Assembly (NCBI GenBank): GCA_045649645.1
Contig: JAZRQH010000129.1
Span: forward strand, 1 to 7,866
From: RGIG7300 sp045649645
GTDB lineage: Bacteria; Bacillota; Clostridia; Oscillospirales; CAG-272
Length of the DNA stretch: 7,866 bases
Direction: 5' to 3'
The position numbers were made by a program, and so were the translations under genes. Below the pieces are notes generated by a model that saw only the letters and a program-made list of their open reading frames with translations, was not told where the DNA came from and did no database searches. The number at the start of each line of letters is the position of its first letter. The first letter of the stretch is position 1. Below, one piece after another: positions 1-6,167 of this stretch.

Positions 1-198
1 GCGAAAACCCTCTTTATCACCTAAAAGCTTTATTTCGTTTTCGTTGGGAGCAGATACTGCTCCTTTACATCTGACAAGACATTTTCCGCATCTGCCCTTA
101 CCTCCGCAGGGAGTCTCGGGCTGACGTATTTTCTGCTCTGTAAATATCTCAAGCAGAGTTTTGCCTATGTCCGACTCTTTACATTTGTAATCTGTCAT
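1..198 (-). CDS. RACo-like ferredoxin/ASKHA-domain protein, N-terminal fragment (C-terminus outside window)
   Basis: Reading leftward from ATG at 198-196 there are 66 open codons running off the window edge. Residues 31-40 read CGGKGRCGKC, the C-x5-C-x2-C signature of a plant-type [2Fe-2S] ferredoxin domain (C31, C37, C40). The following SAPNENEIKLLG is typical of the N-terminal domain of corrinoid activation/regeneration proteins (RACo, DUF4445/ASKHA ATPase family). The fourth cluster cysteine, usually in a LAC motif, would fall just past the edge. In that family the iron-sulphur domain passes electrons to reduce Co(II) corrinoid proteins at the expense of ATP; this is family knowledge, and the ATPase part is not visible here. 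The start is well fixed: an in-frame TGA lies four codons upstream, ATG 198 is the first start after it, and a GAGGG sits about 6 nt before it. It is divergent from the lipoprotein gene at 223. Confidence 0.78.
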   Translation of the reverse strand, partial: MTDYKCKESDIGKTLLEIFTEQKIRQPETPCGGKGRCGKCLVRCKGAVSAPNENEIKLLGDKEGFR

Positions 199-210
199 TA
201 TATTCCCTCA

Positions 211-216
211 TATAAT
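211..216 (+). promoter_or_regulatory. Candidate -10 element (TATAAT) placed for a leaderless lipoprotein transcript
   Basis: A perfect TATAAT ends 6 bp before ATG 223, so transcription would start at or next to the A of the start codon. The nearest -35-like hexamer, TTGTAA at 185-190, is 20 bp away, which is longer than ideal. The lack of a ribosome site before ATG 223 fits a leaderless message, but a chance TATAAT in AT-rich DNA is equally possible. Confidence 0.3.
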
Positions 217-222
217 GTGAGT

Positions 223-708
223 ATGAAAAGAATTATATTTTTATTATTCCTTACCCTTTTGCTTTGCTCCTGCCGACCTGCATACGAAAGTGCCTCCGAG
301 GTTATGGGACGGCTTGAGATACCCGACGGCATCATTTATAAAAACTCTGCCGACATATCCGAAGAAGAATATATCTCTGCCGAGGAGCTTGGATATCTCT
401 ACTACGGAGAAAGCACACCCTTAGCCGAGCTTGACTACCTAGAAAGCTACTGTATATATATGTCCCAAAGCAAAGCCATATCCGAGATACATATCCTTGA
501 GACAAAGTATCAGTCGGATGTGGAAGCTCTTAAGCGTATGCTTCAGAGCCGTGCAGATTTTCTGTCCGCGCTTCGGATAAATCCCAACCCGTCAGACTTT
601 TTCTGTGACACAGAAGCAGACTGCAAAATACTGTCAAAGGGAAGGTTTGTGTTTCTAGTGGTTGGAAATACAGAAGCGAGAATAACGGATATAGAAAAAC
701 TATTCTGA
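223..708 (+). CDS. Small DUF4358-like lipoprotein
   Basis: A 161-residue protein. The start chosen is ATG 223, giving MKRIIFLLFLTLLLCSC, a textbook lipoprotein signal: K2 and R3, a hydrophobic stretch at 4-14, and the lipobox L14-C15-S16 before the lipidated C17. An in-frame GTG at 217 would only add two residues. The mature part is acidic. Its second half, an EIHILE strand, a helix with VEALKRMLQSR, then KGRFVFLVVGN and a short C-terminal helix, resembles the DUF4358 lipoproteins of gut clostridia, which are of unknown function. That assignment is from memory of the pattern and is moderate. It would be anchored to the outer face of the membrane. No Shine-Dalgarno sequence precedes either start, which is odd in this window. 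The gene converges on the gtrA-like gene across a 71-bp gap. Confidence 0.72.
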   Translation: MKRIIFLLFLTLLLCSCRPAYESASEVMGRLEIPDGIIYKNSADISEEEYISAEELGYLYYGESTPLAELDYLESYCIYMSQSKAISEIHILETKYQSDVEALKRMLQSRADFLSALRINPNPSDFFCDTEADCKILSKGRFVFLVVGNTEARITDIEKLF

Positions 709-714
709 CAAATT

Positions 715-735
715 GCTTTTTGCATAGCAAAAAGC
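715..735. repeat. Perfect 9-bp inverted repeat (hairpin, 3-base loop)
   Basis: GCTTTTTGC at 715-723, loop ATA, then GCAAAAAGC at 727-735. It lies 6 bp after the lipoprotein stop and just before the 7-mer tandem repeat. Being between convergent genes it may slow or end transcription from either side, but neither flank has a proper T tract (TTCCTTC rightward, AATTTG leftward), so it is weak as an intrinsic terminator. It may instead be one part of a dispersed intergenic repeat together with the array that follows. Confidence 0.7.
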
Positions 736-743
736 TTCCTTCA

Positions 744-778
744 ATTCCGCATTCCGCATTCCGCATTTCGCATTCCGC
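744..778. repeat. Tandem array of five 7-bp units (ATTCCGC)
   Basis: The units are at 744-750, 751-757, 758-764, 765-771 and 772-778. All are ATTCCGC except the fourth, ATTTCGC. The array continues as ATTAAT into the stop codon (780-782, minus strand) of the gtrA-like gene. The 7-bp period is not a multiple of three, so every reading frame across it spells repeating nonsense such as MRNAEC (minus) or PHSAFRISHSA (plus), and no real protein is encoded. Such short arrays next to hairpins resemble intergenic repeat elements of clostridial genomes; that family assignment is from memory. Confidence 0.85.
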
Positions 779-779
779 A

Positions 780-1343
780 TTAATTTTCTCCTTCGTCCTT
801 TTCCGCTTCCTTTTCTGCAGAGATCTTCTGACCCTTCTTGAAGATGACTACCTTACTGAAGATGTAGTTGACTATAGTTGTTACAACAAGAGCACCGAAC
901 TTGACGATATAATATTCTCTTACGTCAATACCCCAGCTACCCTGAGCTACGCCGTCAACCATACGGATAAATCCAATACGGATAATATGGTCAAAGTCAA
1001 GCATGTCGCAGAAAACAAAGAAGGTGAGCGCCTCAACACCCCAGGTAAGAAGTCTTGCACCGGTAAAGCCCACAAACTCCTTCCAGAGTATATTTGACTT
1101 CATGGACTTTGAACGGAACACAAAGAACTTGTACATCCAGAAGGCAAAGCATACCGTGGATATAGCCCAGGCGATGGTTACGATGATGGTGTTACCGATC
1201 TTGTTTTCATCAAGATTGGTGAGCTCCTTAAGTGCTATGGAGATTCCCCAGTTAAGGAAGGTGGTGGAAAATCCGATCACAAGGTAACGCAGGAACTCCG
1301 CTAAGCCCTTCTTTTTCTTAAGAAAATCTGATATCTTGCTCAT
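780..1343 (-). CDS. GtrA-like polytopic membrane protein
   Basis: A 187-residue protein with four predicted membrane helices at roughly 15-38, 49-70, 90-113 and 146-167, the GtrA/DPMS plan. Family landmarks are visible: FLRYLVIGFSTTFLNWGIS in helix 1, YKFFVFRS after helix 2 (71-78), and NYIFSKVVIFKK after helix 4 (159-170). GtrA-like proteins are thought to move polyprenyl-phosphate-linked sugars across the membrane or to support glycosylation of surface polymers. The substrate cannot be read here and no glycosyltransferase lies beside it. The C-terminal tail (171-187) is highly charged and probably cytoplasmic. Its ATG overlaps the upstream stop as ATGA, and an AAGGAG at 1357-1352, inside the upstream gene, sits 8 nt before the start, so it is translationally coupled. 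It is the last gene of the operon, and its stop codon touches the 7-mer repeat. Confidence 0.85.
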   Translation of the reverse strand: MSKISDFLKKKKGLAEFLRYLVIGFSTTFLNWGISIALKELTNLDENKIGNTIIVTIAWAISTVCFAFWMYKFFVFRSKSMKSNILWKEFVGFTGARLLTWGVEALTFFVFCDMLDFDHIIRIGFIRMVDGVAQGSWGIDVREYYIVKFGALVVTTIVNYIFSKVVIFKKGQKISAEKEAEKDEGEN

Positions 1344-1921
1344 TTTAATAACTCCTTGTATTCATCATAGCTGCACATCATATTAAGTGCATCGAGAAAT
1401 GCATTGGCTGAAAGCTCCTTGGGTAAGGACAGCTTTTTGGCTATTTCATAACGCTTACTTTTGCTGTCCGCACCGCCAAGCAGTCCGTCCTCATAGAGGT
1501 CGGCCTTGGTTATTCCGCCTCTGCCGCTTATCTCTCCGGCTCCTCTTGCGTAAGGGGCAAAGAGCTGACGGAGCAGCTCTGCCTTCATACCCTCAACACC
1601 GAGAGTTCCTGCCTTGGAGGGGGCTTTTTTTCTTTTTTCCTTACCCTCAATATCCGGGATATAGAGGTTTATCATAGCGTCGGCGGGAAGAAAGGACTTT
1701 AGGTGGTTTCTTATGACTCTGCCTGCGCCGTCGCTGTCGGTGAGGACTATTATCTTTGTCTTCTGAGAAAGCTTTATGAGAAATTCTCTCATCTCCTGGG
1801 ACTTAAAAACTCCAAACCCTCTTGTGGGTATTATCCTTGCCTCAAGCACCGAGTCAAGCTTGATCTGATCATACTTGCCCTCTACGACGATGGGCATATC
1901 AACTTTAAGCTTCTCCGTCAT
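1340..1921 (-). CDS. rnmV: RNase M5-like Toprim-domain protein (5S rRNA maturation)
   Basis: A 193-residue protein close to the usual RNase M5 length of about 185. The N-terminal Toprim domain (about 8-90) shows the catalytic glutamate in VVEGK (E14) and the metal-binding DxD in LTDSDGAGR (D62, D64). GTLGVEG at 105-111 matches the GIGVEH block of Bacillus RNase M5. The C-terminal part has DLYEDGLLGGADSKSKR (141-157) and a final helix AFLDALNMM, matching the AGLIGG and FMSALDTVM blocks of RnmV (the DUF4093 region of clostridial members). The known role is trimming of the 5S rRNA precursor. The DSDGAG loop differs from the Bacillus DPDFPG, so a related Toprim nuclease with another substrate remains possible. 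It is encoded between holA and the gtrA-like gene rather than beside ksgA as in Bacillus, with 4-bp ATGA overlaps at both ends. Confidence 0.85.
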   Translation of the reverse strand: MTEKLKVDMPIVVEGKYDQIKLDSVLEARIIPTRGFGVFKSQEMREFLIKLSQKTKIIVLTDSDGAGRVIRNHLKSFLPADAMINLYIPDIEGKEKRKKAPSKAGTLGVEGMKAELLRQLFAPYARGAGEISGRGGITKADLYEDGLLGGADSKSKRYEIAKKLSLPKELSANAFLDALNMMCSYDEYKELLK

Positions 1922-2961
1922 CTTGACGCCTCTATTATCAGCCTTGAAAGAAGGGCGTATCCGTTGGGATAACCGTTCTTCAAGAGCCTGTCGGTCTCTG
2001 CACAGAGCTCAAGTATTCTTTCGATATCGGCAGAAGTCCTTCTGCCGAGAGACTTACGGTAGAGCGAGCAGCGGTACTCGTTTATCTTCAGCTCCTTTGC
2101 TATCTCTCTGTCCTGCATTCCCGTTTCGGCAAAGACTGCGATACGGCAGAGGGTTCTGAAGATGGATATAAGCGAGCCTAAGGTAAGGTTGACCTCCTTG
2201 CCGCTCTTGTCCTCAGCCTCATAGCTTGAAAGGATGTAGAACGCCTTGTCTGTATCTCTTGCAAGAATAGCGTTTGAAAAGTCAAAGGCGCCTATCTCCT
2301 TGGTCTTGGTAGCAAGAAGCTCAATATCCTCCTGTGTCAGAGCGTTTCGACCCTGAGAAAGGATATATGCCGAGAGCTTTTCGGTCTCGGTGACCAGAGC
2401 GAACATATCTGTTCCGCATCTGTCCATAAGAGCATAGCTCATATCAAGGTTGCAAACTATCTTGTTGTGGGTAAAATGGGCAGACACCCATTTTGCCAGC
2501 TTGTCGCGACTCTGCTTTTCAAAGTAAACGGGGCAGAGAACCTCGGAAATTGCTTTAAACTGCTTTGAGGGCTTCTTTACATCTCCTGGGTCAAACTCCT
2601 CGGGAACGGTATAGAGTATAAGCACGGTATCGGTGGAGCCCTCAAGCATAGCTAACGTATTGCAGAGCTCCTCTGTAGCCTTGTCCTTCATTGAAGAGAG
2701 ATTGAGGCTGTGTATCTCGATAAGCTTCTTTTCGGCAAACACGGGCAGAGCCATTATTGCGTTTTCAAGAGCCTCAATCGAAAAATTCTCCGCATCCAGC
2801 CTTATATGGTTAAAGCTGTCGGGGCCGTCGGGGAATACAGATTTACGGGCTTCGGAAAGGGAATTTCTCTTAAGATATTCTTCCTCGCCGTAGAAAAGGT
2901 ATCCGCCAAAAAGCTCGCCCTTGGCTCTGGTTCTGAATTTTTTGGAATCTAATATCTCCAT
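1918..2961 (-). CDS. holA: DNA polymerase III delta subunit
   Basis: A 347-residue protein of normal HolA length. HolA is the clamp-loader subunit that opens the beta sliding clamp. Landmarks are GGYLFYGEEEYLKR near residues 19-31, where the AAA-like fold starts; a clamp-contacting region ALPVFAEKKLIEI around 70-82; and RNALTQEDIELLATKTKE followed by FDFSNAILARDTDKAF in the middle domain. A helical C-terminal collar domain ends LLSRLIIEASR. As in other HolA proteins there is no Walker A motif. The start at 2961 shares one base with the stop of the DUF1934 gene (TAATG), and its own stop overlaps rnmV by 4 bp (ATGA). It is therefore the second gene of a translationally coupled operon. The identification is firm from several family blocks in the correct order. 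Confidence 0.93.
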   Translation of the reverse strand: MEILDSKKFRTRAKGELFGGYLFYGEEEYLKRNSLSEARKSVFPDGPDSFNHIRLDAENFSIEALENAIMALPVFAEKKLIEIHSLNLSSMKDKATEELCNTLAMLEGSTDTVLILYTVPEEFDPGDVKKPSKQFKAISEVLCPVYFEKQSRDKLAKWVSAHFTHNKIVCNLDMSYALMDRCGTDMFALVTETEKLSAYILSQGRNALTQEDIELLATKTKEIGAFDFSNAILARDTDKAFYILSSYEAEDKSGKEVNLTLGSLISIFRTLCRIAVFAETGMQDREIAKELKINEYRCSLYRKSLGRRTSADIERILELCAETDRLLKNGYPNGYALLSRLIIEASR

Positions 2962-3455
2962 TATCTTCTTAACTCGTCCACACGAACCGAGAAGCGGTTG
3001 CGCTGGGTCTTGACACCCTGCACCTCGATAACGTAGTCAAGGTCGAGGGTACCGCCCGTCATGGTAACGCGGTTGTCTATAGAACGGGTGCATACACAGA
3101 GCTCCATGGGGAAGCCAGCCACGTTGTATGAGCATCTCTGTCTCTTCACGGTGTCGCTGAAAACAAAGCCTGCGGTGTTCTCACCCGTGCGTACCATATT
3201 GAGCTGGTTGGGGTCGTCCTTGGGGAATATAAGACTGGTGGTAGTGTTGGGCATGCCCATCTCTTCGGATTCCTTATATTTTAATTCTATATTCTTTCCG
3301 TCGTCGCGGATGGTGGCGTCGGTGGACATTTCAATTACCTCGTCCTCTGCAACCTCTACCGCATGCTCCTCGCCCATCATTTTGGCACACATATCAAATG
3401 CGGCAAGGTCGGAAAGTATTGATCTTATCTTGATTCTTACGTTTTTTTCGGTCAT
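2961..3455 (-). CDS. DUF1934 (YwiB-like) beta-barrel protein
   Basis: A 164-residue protein without signal peptide or membrane helix, so cytoplasmic. The strand-rich layout is that of DUF1934: KNIELKYKESEEMGMPNTTT, NQLNMVRTGEN, then GFPMELCVCTRSIDN, and a C-terminal GGTLDLDYVIEVQGV (about 137-151). DUF1934 proteins have a small lipocalin-like barrel and no established function. This one is about 20 residues longer than usual, the extra lying in the N-terminal MTEKNVRIKIRSILSDLA segment and an acidic insert near 27-45. It is the first gene of the holA operon. Its ATG follows AGAGG (3466-3462) by 6 nt and lies about 27 nt after the predicted transcription start. Confidence 0.8.
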   Translation of the reverse strand: MTEKNVRIKIRSILSDLAAFDMCAKMMGEEHAVEVAEDEVIEMSTDATIRDDGKNIELKYKESEEMGMPNTTTSLIFPKDDPNQLNMVRTGENTAGFVFSDTVKRQRCSYNVAGFPMELCVCTRSIDNRVTMTGGTLDLDYVIEVQGVKTQRNRFSVRVDELRR

Positions 3456-3465
3456 AGCTAACCTC

Positions 3466-3493
3466 TTGACATAGTAATAGATAATACTATAAT
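3466..3493 (+). promoter_or_regulatory. Distal promoter P1 facing the surface-enzyme gene
   Basis: Perfect hexamers TTGACA (3466-3471) and TATAAT (3488-3493) with a 16-bp spacer. The predicted start near 3500 leaves a leader of roughly 100 nt before ATG 3599. The -10 overlaps the minus-strand -10 by five bases, and the -35 overlaps the ribosome site of the DUF1934 gene. The two promoters cannot be occupied at the same time. Confidence 0.75.
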
Positions 3494-3517
3494 ATCACAA
3501 ATATATTTAAGTGTCAA
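3489..3517 (-). promoter_or_regulatory. Promoter of the DUF1934-holA-rnmV-gtrA operon
   Basis: On the minus strand, a perfect -35 TTGACA (3517-3512), a 17-bp spacer and a -10 TATTAT (3494-3489) preceded by TGA at 3497-3495, an extended -10. The predicted start near 3482 gives a leader of about 27 nt that contains the AGAGG ribosome site. The -10 occupies the same bases as the -10 of the opposing promoter. Confidence 0.85.
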
Positions 3518-3541
3518 ATAACAGTTCGTAAACATTTAAAC

Positions 3542-3570
3542 TTGACTAAGAGGGGGAAATCTGTTAAAAT
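3542..3570 (+). promoter_or_regulatory. Proximal promoter P2 of the surface-enzyme gene (extended -10)
   Basis: TTGACT (3542-3547), a 17-bp spacer and TAAAAT (3565-3570), with TG at 3562-3563 placed correctly for an extended -10. The predicted start near 3577 gives a short leader of about 22 nt carrying the ribosome site. This is the likeliest main promoter for the 843-residue protein. Confidence 0.7.
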
Positions 3571-3584
3571 TATTTTATCAATCT

Positions 3585-3598
3585 AAAGGAGAACTCCT
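3585..3598 (+). promoter_or_regulatory. Ribosome binding site AAAGGAG inside a small palindrome
   Basis: AAAGGAG (3585-3591) lies 7 nt before ATG 3599, which fixes the start. The sequence AGGAGAACTCCT (3587-3598) is self-complementary apart from its centre, so the ribosome site can pair with the bases just before the start codon. Confidence 0.8.
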
Positions 3599-6130
3599 AT
3601 GAAAAAACGTATTGTTTCTATCATCATAGCTTGTGTAATGCTTTTCTCGGCATTACCCGTATACGCAGACGGTGTATGGCAGGGTTATATCTCCCTGACT
3701 CCCGGTTCCGACGAGACCGAGATGGGTATTGCCTGGTATGCAGATACCGAGGGAGAGGCGTTTGTTCTTTATTCCAAGGCTTCGGATATAGTTGACGGCG
3801 CTATGCCCACCGATAAGGCGATGAAGGCTCCCGCTTCCTGCGAGATTGCGGACGAGGGCGAGGGCTACTACAGCTATAAGGCAACACTTACCGATCTTGA
3901 AGCTTCCACCGAGTATGCTTATTTCCTCGTTAACGGTCCCTATGCAGGTGAGCTGAGAGGCTTTGCCACCGGCGATGCGGACGAGTTCAGCTTTGCTATG
4001 GTAAGTGACATTCAGATCGGCGCAGGCGGTATTTCTCACGACACCGAGGGCTGGGCAAAGACCCTTAATATAATTGACAACAACAAAGCTTTTGAGGGTA
4101 CAGACTTTATCCTTACCACAGGCGATCAGGTAAAGGACGCAGGTAACGAAAGTCAGTACGAAGGATTCTTTGAGCACGGGGAGCTTTCCTCTATTCCGGT
4201 AGCGCCCACCATCGGTAACCACGATACAGGCTCTGAGCTTCATTCTCATCATTTCAATATTCCCAATATGTCAGAGCGCTACGGTGTTACCAATGCAGGA
4301 GGCGACAGTTGGTTCAGATATAACAACGCCCTCTTTATCATGCTCAACACCAACTCCACAAAGAACGACCAGCATCTTGCATTTGCTAAGCAGGCGGTAG
4401 CTATGAATACCGATGCAGAATGGAGATTCCTTGTATTCCATCATACGGTATATACCACAGGTGAGCTCAAGAACAACAATACAAGCACCCGTGGCAAAGC
4501 CATGATCGAGATATGCGACGAGCTTGATATAGATGCAGCCTTCTCTGGTCACGAGCATCTTTATACCCGTTCCTATATTATGAAGAACGACAAGCCTGTA
4601 AAGGACAAGGCTCTCTACGGAGATAACTATTCTTCTATCGTTGACCCCGACGGTACACTTTATATCACAAATAATACAGGCTCGGGCTGCAAGTACGACC
4701 CCATCGAGGGTTCTACTCCCGACTTTGCCGCAGTAACAGTGCAGGAGAACATCCCCAACGTTACACAGGTTAACGTTGATTCGGACAGCTTTGAAATGAC
4801 CGTTTACCGCACCTCCGACATGAGTGTGGTAGACAGCTTTGCCATAAGCAAGACTTCCGATGAGACTATTCTCCCTTATACCGACGTCAAGGATACCCAC
4901 TGGTATTACTCAGCGGTTGAATACGCCTTTGACAAGGGTATGATGTCGGGTATGACCGAGACCACCTTCGGCCCCAACGTTGCAACAAACCGCGCTATGC
5001 TTGTTTCTGTCCTCTGGAGATTTGAGGGCAGCCCCGAGGGCTTCAGCCATAGCTTCTCCGACGTAAAGTCAAGTCACTATTTTGACAAGGCTGTTGCATG
5101 GGCTTACTCCAACAACATTGTTGCAGGTAAGTCTTCAGATAAGTACGCACCCAACGACAAGCTCACCCGTGAGCAGATGGCGGCCATCCTCTACAGATAC
5201 GCTAAGTACGCGGGCAAGGACACCACAGCCGAGGGCGATATCTCGGTATTTGCGGATCTGAGTAAGCTTGACGCTTATGCAGTAGACGCTATGAAATGGG
5301 CGTACGGCAAGGGAGTTATCACAGGTATGAACGCCACCACCCTTGACCCCAACGGCAACGCTACGAGAGCCCAGCTTGCTTCTATTCTTCAGCGTTTCCT
5401 TACTCCCAAGAAGTATTTTACATTAAGCTTTGACGACGGCACCCAGCAGGATCTTCGTATGATCGAAATACTCAAGAAGTACGACGTTGACTGTATGAGC
5501 TGGAACATCAATACCGAAGGTCTCTACGGCGCAAAATGGGATCTTACCGGTCTTGGTCTTCCCGGTGTAGCTCATCAGAGATTCACAAAGGAAGAGCTTG
5601 AAAGCGGTATATACGACGGCTATGACGTTCTCGTCCATACAAGAACGCATCCCTCTCTTAAAATATACGATTCCACACCTATTAAGGTTGTTGAGGAGGT
5701 ACAGGGTAACGCCGATGATATTGCAGAGATCACAGGAATATCTCCTGTCGGTATGGCTTGGCCCGGCGGTGACACAGAGTATACCGATACCACGATAGAT
5801 ATAATCCTTGATAAGACCGATATCCGCTTCGCAAGAGGTACCACACCTACCTACGATTATGCGCTTCCCACTCAGTTTATGAAGTGGATGCCCACCTGCG
5901 GTATCTCGGATGCCAAGGTGCTTGACCTTGCCTATGACTTTGTCAATATGGAAGCAGAGGACGACTGTCTCTTCTACGTATGGGGGCACAGCTTTGAGCT
6001 TGACGCGTATAACAGCTACGATCAGTTCGAGACTCTGGTACGAATGATGAAGGCAAACGAGGGCGATATAGTTCTTGTTACCAACACCGAGTTCTACGAG
6101 CTTTATAAGACGCTTATTCCTTCAATGTAA
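3599..6130 (+). CDS. Secreted metallophosphoesterase - SLH x3 - polysaccharide deacetylase fusion
   Basis: An 843-residue cell-surface protein. A signal peptide (1-23) ends VYA before D24. Residues about 27-125 form a purple-acid-phosphatase-type N-terminal beta-sandwich. The calcineurin-like phosphoesterase domain (about 130-370) has its metal ligands in order: SDIQ (D137), GDQ (D176), GNHD (206-209), FHH (H281/H282) and GHEH (317-320). Three SLH domains follow at about 428-481, 485-540 and 549-603, with TREQ and TRAQ in the TRAE-motif position of the last two and NRAM in the first; SLH domains bind pyruvylated secondary wall polymer. The C-terminal domain (605-843) is a NodB/CE4-like deacetylase with FDDG (611-614), HTRTH (680-684), WPGG (721-724) and WGHSFE (795-800). 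Both active sites look intact apart from an Arg missing in the third deacetylase motif. A wall-bound enzyme removing phosphate and acetyl groups is an inference; the substrates are unknown. It has tandem promoters and ends 3 bp before a terminator. Confidence 0.9.
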   Translation: MKKRIVSIIIACVMLFSALPVYADGVWQGYISLTPGSDETEMGIAWYADTEGEAFVLYSKASDIVDGAMPTDKAMKAPASCEIADEGEGYYSYKATLTDLEASTEYAYFLVNGPYAGELRGFATGDADEFSFAMVSDIQIGAGGISHDTEGWAKTLNIIDNNKAFEGTDFILTTGDQVKDAGNESQYEGFFEHGELSSIPVAPTIGNHDTGSELHSHHFNIPNMSERYGVTNAGGDSWFRYNNALFIMLNTNSTKNDQHLAFAKQAVAMNTDAEWRFLVFHHTVYTTGELKNNNTSTRGKAMIEICDELDIDAAFSGHEHLYTRSYIMKNDKPVKDKALYGDNYSSIVDPDGTLYITNNTGSGCKYDPIEGSTPDFAAVTVQENIPNVTQVNVDSDSFEMTVYRTSDMSVVDSFAISKTSDETILPYTDVKDTHWYYSAVEYAFDKGMMSGMTETTFGPNVATNRAMLVSVLWRFEGSPEGFSHSFSDVKSSHYFDKAVAWAYSNNIVAGKSSDKYAPNDKLTREQMAAILYRYAKYAGKDTTAEGDISVFADLSKLDAYAVDAMKWAYGKGVITGMNATTLDPNGNATRAQLASILQRFLTPKKYFTLSFDDGTQQDLRMIEILKKYDVDCMSWNINTEGLYGAKWDLTGLGLPGVAHQRFTKEELESGIYDGYDVLVHTRTHPSLKIYDSTPIKVVEEVQGNADDIAEITGISPVGMAWPGGDTEYTDTTIDIILDKTDIRFARGTTPTYDYALPTQFMKWMPTCGISDAKVLDLAYDFVNMEAEDDCLFYVWGHSFELDAYNSYDQFETLVRMMKANEGDIVLVTNTEFYELYKTLIPSM

Positions 6131-6133
6131 CAG

Positions 6134-6165
6134 AAAAAACACGGTATATTATACCGTGTTTTTTT
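6134..6165. terminator. Bidirectional intrinsic terminator
   Basis: CACGGTAT (6140-6147), loop ATT, ATACCGTG (6151-6158) form an 8-bp core stem. It is flanked by six A on the left and seven T on the right, which extend the pairing to 14 bp. The T tract serves rightward transcription and the A tract becomes a U tract for leftward transcription. It fills the 37-bp gap between the stop of the surface-enzyme gene (6130) and the stop of sdpI (6170-6168). Confidence 0.93.
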
Positions 6166-6167
6166 GC

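Noticed and set aside
715..735. Hairpin as a normal intrinsic terminator
   Set aside because: The stem is mainly A-T in its centre and no U tract follows on either strand, so it is listed as an inverted repeat only.
530..766. Minus-strand open frame starting MRNAEC
   Set aside because: It starts inside the repeat array and runs antisense through the lipoprotein gene; no family features and no ribosome site.
744..778. CRISPR-like array
   Set aside because: The units are only 7 bp and have no spacers.
720..1097. Plus-strand open frame of 125 codons beginning in the 7-mer repeat
   Set aside because: Its first residues are a translation of the tandem repeat, and the rest is antisense to the well-supported gtrA-like gene.
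3521..3546. GTTCGTAAAC and AAACATTTAAAC as a possible LexA or other operator
   Set aside because: The clostridial LexA spacing (GAAC, four bases, GTTC) is not met and the palindromes are poor.
3653..4900. Long antisense open frames of 199 and 209 codons across the phosphoesterase
   Set aside because: They mirror a gene with clear catalytic motifs and show no recognisable domain; probably a by-product of codon use.
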